From Corynebacterium incognita (GTDB lineage Bacteria; Actinomycetota; Actinomycetes; Mycobacteriales; Mycobacteriaceae): DNA of 64,000 bases. Both the position numbers and the translations under genes were made by a program. Shown one piece after another: positions 7,024 through 15,916 of this stretch. Numbering within the stretch: the stretch's first letter is position 1; each line of letters starts with the position of its first letter. The notes under the pieces were generated by a model that was not told where the DNA came from, searched no databases, and saw only the letters and a program-made list of their open reading frames with translations. The stretch spans positions 1,612,001-1,676,000 of the forward strand of contig NZ_CP059404.1 in assembly GCF_014217255.1 (NCBI RefSeq). The letters run 5' to 3'.

Positions 7024-7944
7024 TTAGAGGGCGAAGCGGCGGCGGGCAACGAAGGCAACCGCGCCGAGCAGGGAAGCTAGGGCCAGGGCAGCGAGGCCGC
7101 GAGCCACGGTGTTGGAGCCGGTCTCTGCGGCGATGCCGCGGGAGTCAGCGTTCACGTCGCCAGCCTCTGCCTCAGCCTGGGCCTTAACCTTGCCCTCGTT
7201 GTTCTTCAGCATCTCGTCGGAGGCCTTCTTCTCTTCCTTGGTGGGCTTGGAAGAGATGCGAGCCTCGTCGGTGACGTAGGTGGAGCCATCCTGGTTGAGG
7301 TACCACATCACGCCGCCGATGAGTAGTGCAGCCGGGAGGGCAATGCCCAGAGCAAGCTCCGGAGAAACGGAGGAGCCGGATGGGGCTTCGCCCTCGGTGC
7401 CCTCGGTGCCCTCGGTGTCCTCGGAGTCCTTGGAAGATCCAGCGAACAGGTCAGAGGAACCAGCGGTAGAGCCGCTCTCACCGTCGGTCTCGCCATCAGC
7501 GTCGCCATCGGTGGTGGCAGCGCCAGAGTTGGAGCTGGAGGACAGGCCCGCTACGAGCTCGTCCAGGGAGGAACCGCCGGTGACGTCGCCCTCGCCGGTG
7601 CCGTCGGTGTTCTCGCCGTCCTTCTTGGAGGACAGGCCAGCGAAGGAACCTTCGCCTGCGGCGTCGCCGTCGGTCTCACCGGTGGAATCGTCCTTCTTAG
7701 AAGACAGGCCGGCCATAGAGCCGGAGCCCTCGCCCTCAGCGACGCCCTCGGTCTCGCCGGAGCCCTTGCCCGCAATGGAAGAGGTAGCCTCCAGGCCGCC
7801 CTCCTCGGAAGAGCCAACCGCGGTGCGGCTGGAGTTAGTCTCATAGTCAAAACCGGCTTCCTGTGCGGATGCTGCCGGGGCCAGGCCGATGCTCATGGCG
7901 CCGGTGACGGCCAGTGCGGTGATGGACTTGCCAAAACGCTTCAT
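7024..7944 (-). CDS. putative sortase substrate, surface protein B
   Basis: This 306-residue paralog of surface protein A has a signal peptide (residues 1-28, ASAQ), a very acidic Ser/Gly/Glu/Asp-rich region with the repeat AGLSSKKD about every 26 residues, a hydrophobic segment (LALGIALPAALLIGGVMWYL), the shared WYLN-DG-TYV and PT-EEK-AS blocks, and a C-terminal tail with AAETG at 272-276, a hydrophobic helix and RRR. The motif deviates from LAxTG at its first residue, so recognition by the neighbouring sortase needs testing. AGGAGAA precedes ATG 7944. It lies upstream of the sortase on the same strand with a ~220-base gap. Confidence 0.72.
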   Translation of the reverse strand: MKRFGKSITALAVTGAMSIGLAPAASAQEAGFDYETNSSRTAVGSSEEGGLEATSSIAGKGSGETEGVAEGEGSGSMAGLSSKKDDSTGETDGDAAGEGSFAGLSSKKDGENTDGTGEGDVTGGSSLDELVAGLSSSSNSGAATTDGDADGETDGESGSTAGSSDLFAGSSKDSEDTEGTEGTEGEAPSGSSVSPELALGIALPAALLIGGVMWYLNQDGSTYVTDEARISSKPTKEEKKASDEMLKNNEGKVKAQAEAEAGDVNADSRGIAAETGSNTVARGLAALALASLLGAVAFVARRRFAL

Positions 7945-8368
7945 GTTTTCTCCTAAAGTCGCAAAGTGATGATTTCCATGCCGGTATACGTCCCGCGAAC
8001 CTGACGCCCTCCAGCAACAGTGGTCACACTAACACCTGCATTCACAGAAACCTCAACCTTCACTTCAGGCTTAAGAAATTTTCTTTGAGGTCGCTGTGTG
8101 TCGGGTGAATGCGACTGGGCTTTTGGGGCTGCGAACTGGGTCTTTGGTGCACAGTGGGATGCTGGAGTGCAGCCAACTGCCCTCGTATGGGGGTAATTTT
8201 CTCCGTTGTTCCGGCGTGTCGCACGTTCCGGTGGGTTCGTGGGCATGGCGGCGCTTGGGGTGGTCACTACATTGTGTGCGAGACTGCAGGACCTATAGGA
8301 TAAAAATTTGCACGAGATACTGTGAGCTAATTAGCAGTACATATCCTCTCTTGAAAGGGACTTCTCAC
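7945..8368. other. 424-base divergent intergenic region
   Basis: This gap separates the minus-strand surface protein B from the plus-strand formate/nitrite-type channel. It must hold both promoters. I see no convincing gene in it: frames that enter from the channel gene are not conserved and lack a ribosome binding site. Near the channel gene it becomes AT-rich and carries the site described at 8321-8336. Confidence 0.6.
8321..8336. promoter_or_regulatory. GlxR/CRP-like half-palindromic site before the channel gene
   Basis: TGTGA-GCTAAT-TAGCA matches the left half of the GlxR/CRP consensus TGTGA-N6-TCACA exactly and the right half in three of five positions. It overlaps a perfect 10-bp palindrome, GCTAATTAGC (8326-8335). 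It sits 33 bases before the start at 8369. GlxR is the known cAMP-dependent global regulator of corynebacteria; assignment here is inference. Confidence 0.3.
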
Positions 8369-9160
8369 ATGGCATTGAATGACATTGCTGCGGGTGCAGT
8401 GGCGAAGAAGGTCGGCCTGCTCGACTCTTCCTTCGCGCGCTTTGCCACCCGTTCCACGCTCGCGGGCGTTTACCTCACCATGGGCACCGCGTTTGCGGGC
8501 GTCGTCGGTCACGCGGTGGGTCAGTACGCCCCGGCGCTGGGCGGCATCGTATTCGCCCTGCTTTTCGGCTTGGGGCTGTTTTGTATCGTCGTTCTTGGCG
8601 CGGACCTGGCCACCGGCAACATGATGTACATGGTCTACGGCGCGATGCAGGGAAAGGTGAGCTGGGGCAAGGGCTTCTGGCTCATGTTCGTCACCACGTT
8701 CTTCAACCTGGTGGGTGTGGCACTGTTCGCTGCGATTATGGGAATGTCCGCCAAGCTCGGTGGGATGGAGCCAACTCACCTTCTGGCTACGCTCACCGAG
8801 GGGAAGCTCACCAAGACGCCGGTGGGTATGTTCTTTGAAGCTATCGCCGCCAACTTCGTGGTCAACATGGCCATCCTGGCGGGCGCCTTCGCCAAGGATT
8901 TCGCCGGCAAGTTCATGGCCATCATTATGATCATTGCCGCCTTTGTGGGCCTCGGCTTGGAGCACGTCATCGCAAACTTCTGCTTGGTGCTGCTCACCGC
9001 CTTCTCCTCTGATCCGCTGCCTGCCGCGCTGACCGTGGGCAATGTCCTGCTCAACTGGACCATCGTCTGGGTGGGCAACGTGATCGGCGGCGGCTTCCTC
9101 ATCGGCGGCATTTACGCCTGGCTGAACTCCGGTGAAAACTCGGAGATGTACCGCGATTAA
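8369..9160 (+). CDS. formate/nitrite transporter (FNT) family channel
   Basis: This 263-residue integral membrane protein belongs to the FNT family of pentameric channels for formate, nitrite or related small anions. The six-helix pattern is visible, with the family's ADLATGNMMYM and FVVNMAILAGAF segments around residues 80 and 155, which form the pore constriction loops. AAAGGGA lies eight bases before ATG 8369. With fdhD and fdhF just downstream, formate uptake or export is the most likely job. Nitrite cannot be excluded. Confidence 0.88.
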   Translation: MALNDIAAGAVAKKVGLLDSSFARFATRSTLAGVYLTMGTAFAGVVGHAVGQYAPALGGIVFALLFGLGLFCIVVLGADLATGNMMYMVYGAMQGKVSWGKGFWLMFVTTFFNLVGVALFAAIMGMSAKLGGMEPTHLLATLTEGKLTKTPVGMFFEAIAANFVVNMAILAGAFAKDFAGKFMAIIMIIAAFVGLGLEHVIANFCLVLLTAFSSDPLPAALTVGNVLLNWTIVWVGNVIGGGFLIGGIYAWLNSGENSEMYRD

Positions 9161-9166
9161 TCGCGG

Positions 9167-10003
9167 CTAACGCGACAGCTCGCCGGAGTAGATATTGAAA
9201 CGGTTATCGCGCGCGAAGCCCACGAGGCCAAGCCCTGCCTCGCGTGCGAGATCGATGGCGAGCGAGGAGGGTGCAGACACTGCGACGAGCGCGGAGAACC
9301 CGGCCATGACGGCCTTTTGAACGAGCTCAAACGATGCCCGTGAACTCATCACAAGGAAGTGGTGGTTCGCGGGCAATTGTCCTTCTAGGAGCATGTGGCC
9401 GATGACTTTGTCTGCGGCGTTGTGGCGGCCGATGTCCTCGCGGATGACGAGGGGGTTGCCCTGCGCATCAAAGGCGCCCGCCGCATGGATGCCCCCGGTC
9501 TTGCGGAACTGCTTCTGCTGTTCCCGCAGGGCGTCGGGAAGCTTGGAAATGACGGCGGGGTCCAACGGCATGGGCGCGATGGGGTAGCGGGAGTTCTTAA
9601 ACACCGAGTCGATGGAGGTGGAGCCGCACACGCCGCATGCCGACGTGGTGGTGGTCAGGCGCAAATCCTTCAGCGACAGCACGCGTTCCGGTGCGGCAAA
9701 CTCAACGTCGAGGAGATTGTAGGTGTTATGGCCGTCGTCACCCGTGGCGCCAGCGCAGTAGCGCGCGTTAGCGACGTCGCGTGCCAGGCTGATGTGGCCT
9801 TCGCCGTGCAAGAAACCATGCGCCAATTCGATGTCGTGACCGGGGGTGCGCATCGTTGTGGTGATGGTCTGCCCGCCCACGCGGATCTCCAGCGGTTCTT
9901 CGGCTGTGACCGTGTCCGCGCGGGTATCCACCTGCGTAACACCGCCGTCGTCGTCCAAACGCACGCGGGTTACGGAATAAGTCTGATTGATTCGTCCAGC
10001 CAT
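9167..10003 (-). CDS. fdhD: formate dehydrogenase accessory sulfurtransferase FdhD
   Basis: This 278-residue protein passes sulfur from a cysteine desulfurase to the molybdenum cofactor of formate dehydrogenase. The catalytic CGVCG motif is near residue 125, and the RKTGGIHAAGAF and REDIGRHNAADKVIG blocks are diagnostic. It is divergent from fdhF, whose product it matures, and convergent with the FNT channel, the two genes ending only six bases apart. Confidence 0.94.
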   Translation of the reverse strand: MAGRINQTYSVTRVRLDDDGGVTQVDTRADTVTAEEPLEIRVGGQTITTTMRTPGHDIELAHGFLHGEGHISLARDVANARYCAGATGDDGHNTYNLLDVEFAAPERVLSLKDLRLTTTTSACGVCGSTSIDSVFKNSRYPIAPMPLDPAVISKLPDALREQQKQFRKTGGIHAAGAFDAQGNPLVIREDIGRHNAADKVIGHMLLEGQLPANHHFLVMSSRASFELVQKAVMAGFSALVAVSAPSSLAIDLAREAGLGLVGFARDNRFNIYSGELSR

Positions 10004-10149
10004 GGTGAATAAAGGATACCGTTTCGCAATTGGGATTAATGTCCGGGGAGCCTGCAGGAAGTACCCCGGGATCGTACTAAAGGTGCACGTTGGAATAGTC
10101 CAAAAGGGTCAACCTTGGCCACCACGGTTATATTCCCGGGCCTGTTCGG

Positions 10150-10155
10150 TACTAT
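10150..10155 (+). promoter_or_regulatory. -10 box placing fdhF transcription at its start codon
   Basis: TACTAT ends seven bases before the fdhF ATG at 10163. No usable ribosome binding site separates them, so a leaderless fdhF mRNA is likely. Confidence 0.5.
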
Positions 10156-10162
10156 TTGGAGT

Positions 10163-12445
10163 ATGTCAGCGCCTAACAAAGTAAACCCCATTGCCAACGA
10201 GTTTGATAACCCCAAGGTTGGCAACCGCGTGACCGCGGCTGCCGGCATCGGCGGCGTCATGCACGCGATGCAACACGCAGTGCCGAACCGTGCGCTATTG
10301 CCGCTCATGACCATGAACAAGGACGGCGGCATCGACTGCCCGGGTTGTGCATGGCCAGAGCCGCCGCAAGAGCAGCTTGGAGTCGTTGAGTTCTGTGAAA
10401 ACGGAGCGAAGGCGATCGCGCAGGAGACCACCCCGGACCGCGTCTCCCGTGAATACTTCGCTAACACCACCGTGCAGCAGATGCGCGAGGCCACCGACTA
10501 CGAGCTGGATCAGCTGGGCCGCCTTCGGGAGCCTATGCTGTACGACCGCTCCAAGGGTGACGAGAAGTACCACCCGATCTCCTGGGATGAGGCGTTCCGC
10601 CTGATTGCTGAGCAGCTCAAGGAAACCGAGCCGAACCGCTCCATTTGGTACACCTCGGGCACTGCGGTCAACGAGTCGGCGTACGTCATGGGTTTGCTGG
10701 GGCGCCGCATGGGTACCAATAACCTGCCGGACTGCGCCAACATGTGCCACGACTCCACTGGCGTTGCCCTGGGCAAGACCGTGGGCGTCGGCAAGGGCTC
10801 CATCACGATGAGTGACCTGCACACCACGGACCTGCTGCTGTCCGTGGGGCAGAACCCGGGCACCAACCACCCACGCGCGCTCACCGCCTTCCACAAGCTG
10901 AAGGAAAACGGCGGCAAAATCGTCGCCATCAACCCGCTGCCCGAGACCGGCCTGATGAAGTTCAAAGAGCCGCAGTCGGTGAAGGGCGCCCTGAACATCC
11001 CGAACAAGCTCGCCGACGAATACGTGCAGGTACGCCTTGACGGCGACCGCGCACTGTTCCAGCAGATCAACAAGGAACTGATTCGTCGCGACGCCCTGGA
11101 CCACGCCTTCCTGGACAAGTTCTGCTCCGGCGTGGAAGAGACCATCGAGCACCTCAAGGGCCTCGATGACGCGATGTTGGAGCGCGGCTCCGGTATCTCC
11201 CAGAAGGAAGTCAACAAAATTGTTGACATGGTGGAAAAGGCCGAGACCTGCGTCGTGGCTTGGACCCTTGGCGTGACCCAGCACCGCAACGCGGTGGACA
11301 CCATCCAGGAAATGGTGAACTTCCTGTTGCTCACCGGCAACATGGGCAAGCCGGGAGCGGGCTCCGCGCCGTTCCGTGGCCACTCCAACGTGCAGGGCGA
11401 CCGCACCATGGGCATCTTCGAAGCTATGCCGGAGTGGTTCCTGTCCAACCTGGAGAAGGAATTCAACATCCCGATCCCGCGCGAGCACGGCTACTCCACT
11501 GTTGAAGCGGCCGAGGCGCTGCGCGACGGCAAGTGCGACTTCTTCCTCTCCCTGGGCGGCAACTACATCCGCGCGGTTTCGGACACCGGTGCGGTGGAAG
11601 CTGGCATGGAAAAGACTAAGATGTCCGTGCACCTGCTCACCAAGCTCAACGGCACCTGTGCCTGGCCGGGTGAGAAGGGCCTCATCTTGCCGGTGCGTTC
11701 CCGCTCTGACATCGATATTCAGCGCACTGGTCCGCAGAAGGTATCCGTGGAGGCTTCTGACTCCAAGGTCTCTGCGTCGTTCCCCAAGCGCAAGGCCAAC
11801 CTGGATCTCAAGCTGAAGTCCGAGGTGGAGATCCTGGGCACCATCGGTAAGGCCACCTTTGGTGATGACTTCTGGCAGCCGATGATCGACGACTACGGCG
11901 TCATCCGCGATCACATCGCCAACACCATTCCGGGCTTTGAAAACTACAACGAGCGTCTTGAACGCCCGGGTGGTTTCATGCTTCCGCATGCTGCGCGCGA
12001 GCGCATCTTCAACACCGAGGACGGCAAGGCGCACCTCACGGTCAACGAGACCAATGTCATCGAGCTGGAAGGTGACCAGCTGCTGCTGTCCACCGTGCGT
12101 TCCCACGACCAGTACAACACCATCTCTTATGGATTGGACGACCGCTATCGCGGCGTGCGTGGCGGCCGCCGCGTGCTATTCATCTCCAAGGCGGATCTGG
12201 AGCAGCGCGGCCTCAAGGACGGTGACTTGGTAGACATCGTCTCCAACTACGCCGACGGGGAGCGCCGCGCGCCGAACTTCCGCCTGGTGGAGTACGACAC
12301 CTCCAAGGACTGCGTAACCGGCTACTTCCCGGAGCTGAACGTTCTGGTTCCGCTGTCTGAGCGCGCCAAGGGGTCCAAGACCCCGGTCTCTAAGTCGCTC
12401 AAGGTGACGCTGGAACCGCTGGGGCGTAATGCCAAGGATGACTAA
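10163..12445 (+). CDS. fdhF: molybdopterin-dependent formate dehydrogenase, FdhF type
   Basis: This 760-residue protein is a molybdopterin oxidoreductase of the FdhF/YdeP alpha-subunit type that oxidises formate to CO2 in the cytoplasm. Cys195-His196 (NMCHDSTG) form the expected catalytic pair, with Cys in place of selenocysteine. Near the N-terminus Cys59, Cys62 and Cys78 fit iron-sulfur ligands, though a fourth is not obvious. The C-terminal molybdopterin dinucleotide-binding domain is present (about 600-740). No signal peptide is seen. I chose ATG 10163, which agrees with a leaderless promoter; an earlier TTG at 10115 has no support. The same fdhF/fdhD cluster lies in this ribosomal interval in C. 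glutamicum as I remember it. Confidence 0.9.
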   Translation: MSAPNKVNPIANEFDNPKVGNRVTAAAGIGGVMHAMQHAVPNRALLPLMTMNKDGGIDCPGCAWPEPPQEQLGVVEFCENGAKAIAQETTPDRVSREYFANTTVQQMREATDYELDQLGRLREPMLYDRSKGDEKYHPISWDEAFRLIAEQLKETEPNRSIWYTSGTAVNESAYVMGLLGRRMGTNNLPDCANMCHDSTGVALGKTVGVGKGSITMSDLHTTDLLLSVGQNPGTNHPRALTAFHKLKENGGKIVAINPLPETGLMKFKEPQSVKGALNIPNKLADEYVQVRLDGDRALFQQINKELIRRDALDHAFLDKFCSGVEETIEHLKGLDDAMLERGSGISQKEVNKIVDMVEKAETCVVAWTLGVTQHRNAVDTIQEMVNFLLLTGNMGKPGAGSAPFRGHSNVQGDRTMGIFEAMPEWFLSNLEKEFNIPIPREHGYSTVEAAEALRDGKCDFFLSLGGNYIRAVSDTGAVEAGMEKTKMSVHLLTKLNGTCAWPGEKGLILPVRSRSDIDIQRTGPQKVSVEASDSKVSASFPKRKANLDLKLKSEVEILGTIGKATFGDDFWQPMIDDYGVIRDHIANTIPGFENYNERLERPGGFMLPHAARERIFNTEDGKAHLTVNETNVIELEGDQLLLSTVRSHDQYNTISYGLDDRYRGVRGGRRVLFISKADLEQRGLKDGDLVDIVSNYADGERRAPNFRLVEYDTSKDCVTGYFPELNVLVPLSERAKGSKTPVSKSLKVTLEPLGRNAKDD

Positions 12446-12458
12446 GCGCTACAAGGCA

Positions 12459-12500
12459 AAAGTGCCCGCCTTCCCACAGTCATGGGGAGGCGGGCACTTT
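12459..12500 (+). terminator. strong terminator hairpin between fdhF and the DUF6457 gene
   Basis: AAAGTGCCCGCC (12459-12470) pairs perfectly with GGCGGGCACTTT (12489-12500), extended by a further CCC/GGG in the loop region. Poly-A and poly-T flanks on either side make it usable in both directions between two convergent genes. Confidence 0.85.
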
Positions 12501-12587
12501 CATTGTTGGAGGACCAAAAAGTTCCTGGTGGGGCAATTGTCGTGAGAGATACCCCGGGACGAGAAACTTTTTGGTTGTTGTGAGGGC

Positions 12588-12884
12588 CTAGGACTCGGCG
12601 CTGGCGTCTTCCGCGGCGTCGTCAAGATCCTCGCCGGAGGCGATGAGGGCGCGGAGCTTTTCGACGTGCCCGCGGGCCTCGGCGCCGTCCTTGGATGCGA
12701 GGCCAACCAAGTACGCGGTCAGCGGGGCAGCGGGGCGAGAACGGTTGTGGGCCACGTCCTTGGTGAGATCGAGGAGCTCACGGGTGAGGGACGTCGCTTC
12801 GGTTTTGTCCAAGCCAAGCTGTTCAGCGGCGGTGACTAGCCACTGGTGCGCAGATTCCATTTCCTGGGGATTGTCTTTAGCCAT
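12588..12884 (-). CDS. DUF6457-like small protein
   Basis: This 98-residue soluble, mostly helical protein resembles the DUF6457 family that occurs near, or fused to, molybdenum cofactor genes in actinobacteria. The pattern is W-L-AEQLGLD near the start and AHNRSRPAAPLTAYLVGLASK in the middle. The C-terminus is acidic. A TAGGCT box ends seven bases before ATG 12884, so it is probably leaderless. Its position after fdhF supports a role in molybdoenzyme maturation, but its biochemical function is not known. Confidence 0.7.
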   Translation of the reverse strand: MAKDNPQEMESAHQWLVTAAEQLGLDKTEATSLTRELLDLTKDVAHNRSRPAAPLTAYLVGLASKDGAEARGHVEKLRALIASGEDLDDAAEDASAES

Positions 12885-13176
12885 GACAAGAAGCCTACCA
12901 GCGCACTACATAGGAGAGGATTTGGGAAAACCGGGGGGTGACGGGTAGTGTTAGCCGACGGATCTGTGCGCGTACCTCCGGTAGGCGTGCAGCCGTGTAA
13001 GAACTTAACATTTCAACTTTGTTGTAGGCCCCTCGCCGGTATGCGGACCGTGGTGTGAAAAGAGTGGCGAGCGCCCCATGCTATTGAGTGTGGGGAGCGT
13101 CAGTAGCTCGACATGCACTCGGAGAACGTTTTGAGGTGAGCAACGGGAACCGCAACGAGAAAGGTAACGGTCACTT
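12885..13176 (+). promoter_or_regulatory. promoter and leader region of the second half of the spc operon
   Basis: This 292-base gap carries no gene. Two short inverted repeats are visible: CTCGCC (13032-13037) with GGCGAG (13066-13071), and CCCCA (13074-13078) with TGGGG (13091-13095). They lie 80-145 bases before rpsH and could shape a 5' leader. A promoter must be here, since rpsH is cut off from rplE by terminators and opposite-strand genes. Confidence 0.4.
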
Positions 13177-13569
13177 ATGACCATGACTGATCCTATTGCC
13201 GACATGCTGTCGCGCGTGCGTAACGCAAGTAACGCACACCACGACACCGTGTCGATGCCTTCCTCCAAGCTCAAGGTGAACATCGCCGAGATCTTGAAGT
13301 CTGAGGGCTACATTGCTGACTACCAGGTTGAGGAAAACAAGGGCAAGACCCTGACCCTCGAGCTGAAGTACAACAACCGCGAGCGCTCCCTGTCGGGCCT
13401 GCGTCGCGTGTCCAAGCCGGGCCTGCGTGTCTACGCAAAGTCCACCAACCTGCCGAAGGTCTTGGGTGGCCTGGGCGTGGCAATCATTTCCACGTCTCAG
13501 GGTCTGCTCACCGACCGTCAGGCTGAAGAGAAGGGCGTAGGCGGAGAAGTTCTCGCCTACGTCTGGTAA
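13177..13569 (+). CDS. rpsH: 30S ribosomal protein S8
   Basis: This encodes uS8, 130 residues, which binds the central domain of 16S rRNA and in many bacteria represses the spc operon translationally. [15 protein letters not shown] at the start and [12 protein letters not shown] near the end are diagnostic. The start ATG 13177 is the second gene-cluster entry point after the accessory insertion. rplF follows 16 bases later. Confidence 0.97.
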   Translation: MTMTDPIADMLSRVRNASNAHHDTVSMPSSKLKVNIAEILKSEGYIADYQVEENKGKTLTLELKYNNRERSLSGLRRVSKPGLRVYAKSTNLPKVLGGLGVAIISTSQGLLTDRQAEEKGVGGEVLAYVW

Positions 13570-13585
13570 AGGGAGGTTTGACTAA

Positions 13586-14122
13586 ATGTCTCGAGTAGGT
13601 CTAGCTCCTATCGCTTTGCCGAGCGGCGTCGAAATCAAGGTTGACGGCCAGAACGTTGAGGTAAAGGGCTCCAAGGGCACCCTGTCCCAGGAGATCCCGG
13701 CACCGATCAGCGTTGCTGTTGAGGACGGCCAGATTGTCGTTTCTCGCCCGGACGACCACCGCAAGAACCGTGCTCTGCACGGCCTTTCCCGCTCCCTGGT
13801 GAACAACATGGTTGTTGGTGTGACCGAGGGTTACACCATCAAGATGGAAATCTTCGGCGTTGGCTACCGCGTCCAGCAGAAGGGTAAGAACCTGGAGTTC
13901 GCCCTTGGTTACTCCCACCCGATCCTCATTGAGGCTCCGGAGGGCATCACCTTTGCTGTTGACGGCAACACCAAGTTCTCCATCACCGGTATTGACAAGC
14001 AGGTTGTCGGACAGATCGCCGCGAATATCCGTCGTCTCCGTAAGGACGATCCTTACAAGGGCAAGGGTATCCGTTACGAAGGCGAGCAGGTCCGTCGCAA
14101 GGTCGGAAAGACGGGTAAGTAA
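13586..14122 (+). CDS. rplF: 50S ribosomal protein L6
   Basis: This encodes uL6, 178 residues with two repeated domains, located near the sarcin-ricin loop. [17 protein letters not shown] at the start and [19 protein letters not shown] near the end are signature sequences. GGGAGG lies well spaced before ATG 13586. It is co-transcribed with rpsH and rplR, the latter starting three bases after its stop. Confidence 0.97.
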   Translation: MSRVGLAPIALPSGVEIKVDGQNVEVKGSKGTLSQEIPAPISVAVEDGQIVVSRPDDHRKNRALHGLSRSLVNNMVVGVTEGYTIKMEIFGVGYRVQQKGKNLEFALGYSHPILIEAPEGITFAVDGNTKFSITGIDKQVVGQIAANIRRLRKDDPYKGKGIRYEGEQVRRKVGKTGK

Positions 14123-14125
14123 GCA

Positions 14126-14527
14126 ATGGCAAACACTGAAAACAACAAGCGCACCCCCATCGGCAAGGATATTTCCACTCGCCGTCGTGAGGCACGTGCA
14201 CGCCGCCACTTCCGTATCCGTAAGACCCTCCGCGGTACCCCTGAGGCGCCGCGCATGGTCATCCACCGCACCTCCCGCCACATGCACGTTCAGGTCATCG
14301 ACGACCTGGCGGGCCACACCCTAGTTGCTGCTTCCACCATGGAAGCAGACGTTCGAGCTCTCGAGGGCGACAAGAAAGCCAAGGGTGCCAAGGTCGGCCA
14401 GCTCATCGCTGAGCGCGCCAAGGCTGCCGGTATCGAGAAGGTCGTCTTCGACCGCGGTGGCTACAAGTACCACGGCCGCGTCGCAGCTCTGGCTGACGCC
14501 GCACGCGAAGGCGGTCTGGAGTTCTAA
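14126..14527 (+). CDS. rplR: 50S ribosomal protein L18
   Basis: This encodes uL18, 133 residues, a 5S rRNA-binding protein of the central protuberance. The basic N-terminus with [15 protein letters not shown] and the conserved end [21 protein letters not shown] identify it. The start overlaps the rplF end closely and has only a weak ribosome binding site, which fits coupling. Confidence 0.96.
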   Translation: MANTENNKRTPIGKDISTRRREARARRHFRIRKTLRGTPEAPRMVIHRTSRHMHVQVIDDLAGHTLVAASTMEADVRALEGDKKAKGAKVGQLIAERAKAAGIEKVVFDRGGYKYHGRVAALADAAREGGLEF

Positions 14528-14567
14528 TGGCTAACATTTACGGAAACATCAACGGAAGGAACGCCTA

Positions 14568-15191
14568 ATGTCGGACCGTGAACAGCGTGACGGCGGACGC
14601 TCCGCCGAGAACAAGAACAACAAGCGCGATGGCCGCAACGACCGTCGCAACGATCGTCGTAACCAGGACAACGAGCGCGATAAGTACATCGAGCGCGTTG
14701 TGACCATCAATCGCGTGTCCAAGACCGTCAAGGGCGGCCGCCGCATGGGCTTCACCGCCCTCGTGGTGGTCGGCGACGGCCAGGGCATGGTTGGTGTTGG
14801 CTACGGCAAGGCTAAGGAAGTCCCTGCTGCAATTCAGAAGGGTGCCGAGGAAGCTCGCAAGAACTTCTTCCGCGTCCCGATGATCGCAGGCACCATCACC
14901 CACCCGGTTCAGGGTGAGGACGCTGCTGGCATCGTGATGATGAAGCCTGCTGCTCCTGGTACCGGTGTTATCGCCGGCGGCGCTGTCCGTCCGGTTCTCG
15001 AGTGCGCTGGCGTGCAGGACATCCTGTCGAAGTCCCTGGGCTCCGACAACGCCCTCAACGTCGTCCGCGCTACCGTGGACGGCCTCAAGCAGCTGGTACG
15101 CCCTGAAGAGGTCGCCGCACGTCGTGGCAAGACCCTCGAAGAGGTCACTCCGGCCCGTATGCTGCGTAAGCGCGCAGGTCAGGAGGCGTAA
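14568..15191 (+). CDS. rpsE: 30S ribosomal protein S5
   Basis: This encodes uS5, 207 residues, which sits at the mRNA entry and is involved in decoding fidelity. A hydrophilic Asn/Arg/Asp-rich N-terminal extension of about 40 residues, common in actinobacteria, precedes the conserved core ([25 protein letters not shown]; later [18 protein letters not shown]). GGAAGGAA precedes ATG 14568. Confidence 0.97.
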   Translation: MSDREQRDGGRSAENKNNKRDGRNDRRNDRRNQDNERDKYIERVVTINRVSKTVKGGRRMGFTALVVVGDGQGMVGVGYGKAKEVPAAIQKGAEEARKNFFRVPMIAGTITHPVQGEDAAGIVMMKPAAPGTGVIAGGAVRPVLECAGVQDILSKSLGSDNALNVVRATVDGLKQLVRPEEVAARRGKTLEEVTPARMLRKRAGQEA

Positions 15192-15194
15192 ATC

Positions 15195-15380
15195 ATGGCT
15201 TTGAAGATTACACAGGTAAAGGGCCTGGTAGGCACCAAGCCGAACCACCGCAAGAACATTGAGGCTCTTGGCCTCAAGCGCATTGGGCACACCGTCGTCA
15301 AGAACGACACCCCGATCGTTCGCGGCATGGTTCACAAGGTGCGTCACCTGGTCACCGTTGAAGAAGTGGCAGGGGAGTAG
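15195..15380 (+). CDS. rpmD: 50S ribosomal protein L30
   Basis: This encodes uL30, 61 residues. The family pattern is complete: [19 protein letters not shown], then [16 protein letters not shown] and [14 protein letters not shown]. It lies between rpsE and rplO with gaps of three and seven bases. Confidence 0.97.
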   Translation: MALKITQVKGLVGTKPNHRKNIEALGLKRIGHTVVKNDTPIVRGMVHKVRHLVTVEEVAGE

Positions 15381-15387
15381 ATACACC

Positions 15388-15837
15388 ATGGCTGATATCA
15401 TCAAGCTGCACGATCTGCGCCCGACCAAGGGTGCAAATAAGCCAAAGACCCGCGTTGGCCGCGGTGAGGCATCCAAGGGTAAGACCGCGGGCCGCGGTAC
15501 CAAGGGTACCAAGGCACGTAAGCAGGTTTCGGCAGCATTCGAGGGTGGCCAGATGCCCATCCACATGCGCCTGCCTAAGCTGAAGGGCTTCAAGAACCCG
15601 AACAAGATCACCTACCAGGTGGTTAACGTTTCTGACCTGGCCAAGGCATTCCCGAACGGCGGCGACGTTGCAGTTGCTGACCTCGTGGCTGCTGGCCTGG
15701 TTCGCAAGAACCAGCCGGTTAAGGTGTTGGGCAACGGCGACATCTCCGTCAAGCTCAACGTCACCGCAGACAAGTTCTCTAAGTCTGCAGTGGAGAAGCT
15801 CGAGGCTGCCGGTGGCTCCACCACCGCCACCAAGTAG
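15388..15837 (+). CDS. rplO: 50S ribosomal protein L15
   Basis: This encodes uL15, 149 residues, a late assembly protein. The N-terminal [12 protein letters not shown] and the Gly/Arg/Lys-rich stretch with [10 protein letters not shown] are typical. I chose ATG 15388, seven bases after the rpmD stop, because it gives the usual length; an in-frame start at 15259 lies inside rpmD. A terminator follows, so secY has its own promoter. Confidence 0.97.
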   Translation: MADIIKLHDLRPTKGANKPKTRVGRGEASKGKTAGRGTKGTKARKQVSAAFEGGQMPIHMRLPKLKGFKNPNKITYQVVNVSDLAKAFPNGGDVAVADLVAAGLVRKNQPVKVLGNGDISVKLNVTADKFSKSAVEKLEAAGGSTTATK

Positions 15838-15877
15838 TCTGAGATTTTCCCGGAGGTCTTCGTAGAAGACTGTGATG

Positions 15878-15916
15878 CCGCCCTTCCCCACACGGGGAGG
15901 GGCGGTTGTCGTTTTT
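15878..15916 (+). terminator. rho-independent terminator after rplO
   Basis: CCGCCCTTCCCC (15878-15889) pairs with GGGGAGGGGCGG (15894-15905) except for one position, with a four-base loop, and is followed by TTGTCGTTTTT. It ends the spc operon transcript. Confidence 0.85.

Noticed and set aside
10295..12106. 603-residue minus-strand open frame
   Set aside because: It is antisense to fdhF with no recognisable domain.
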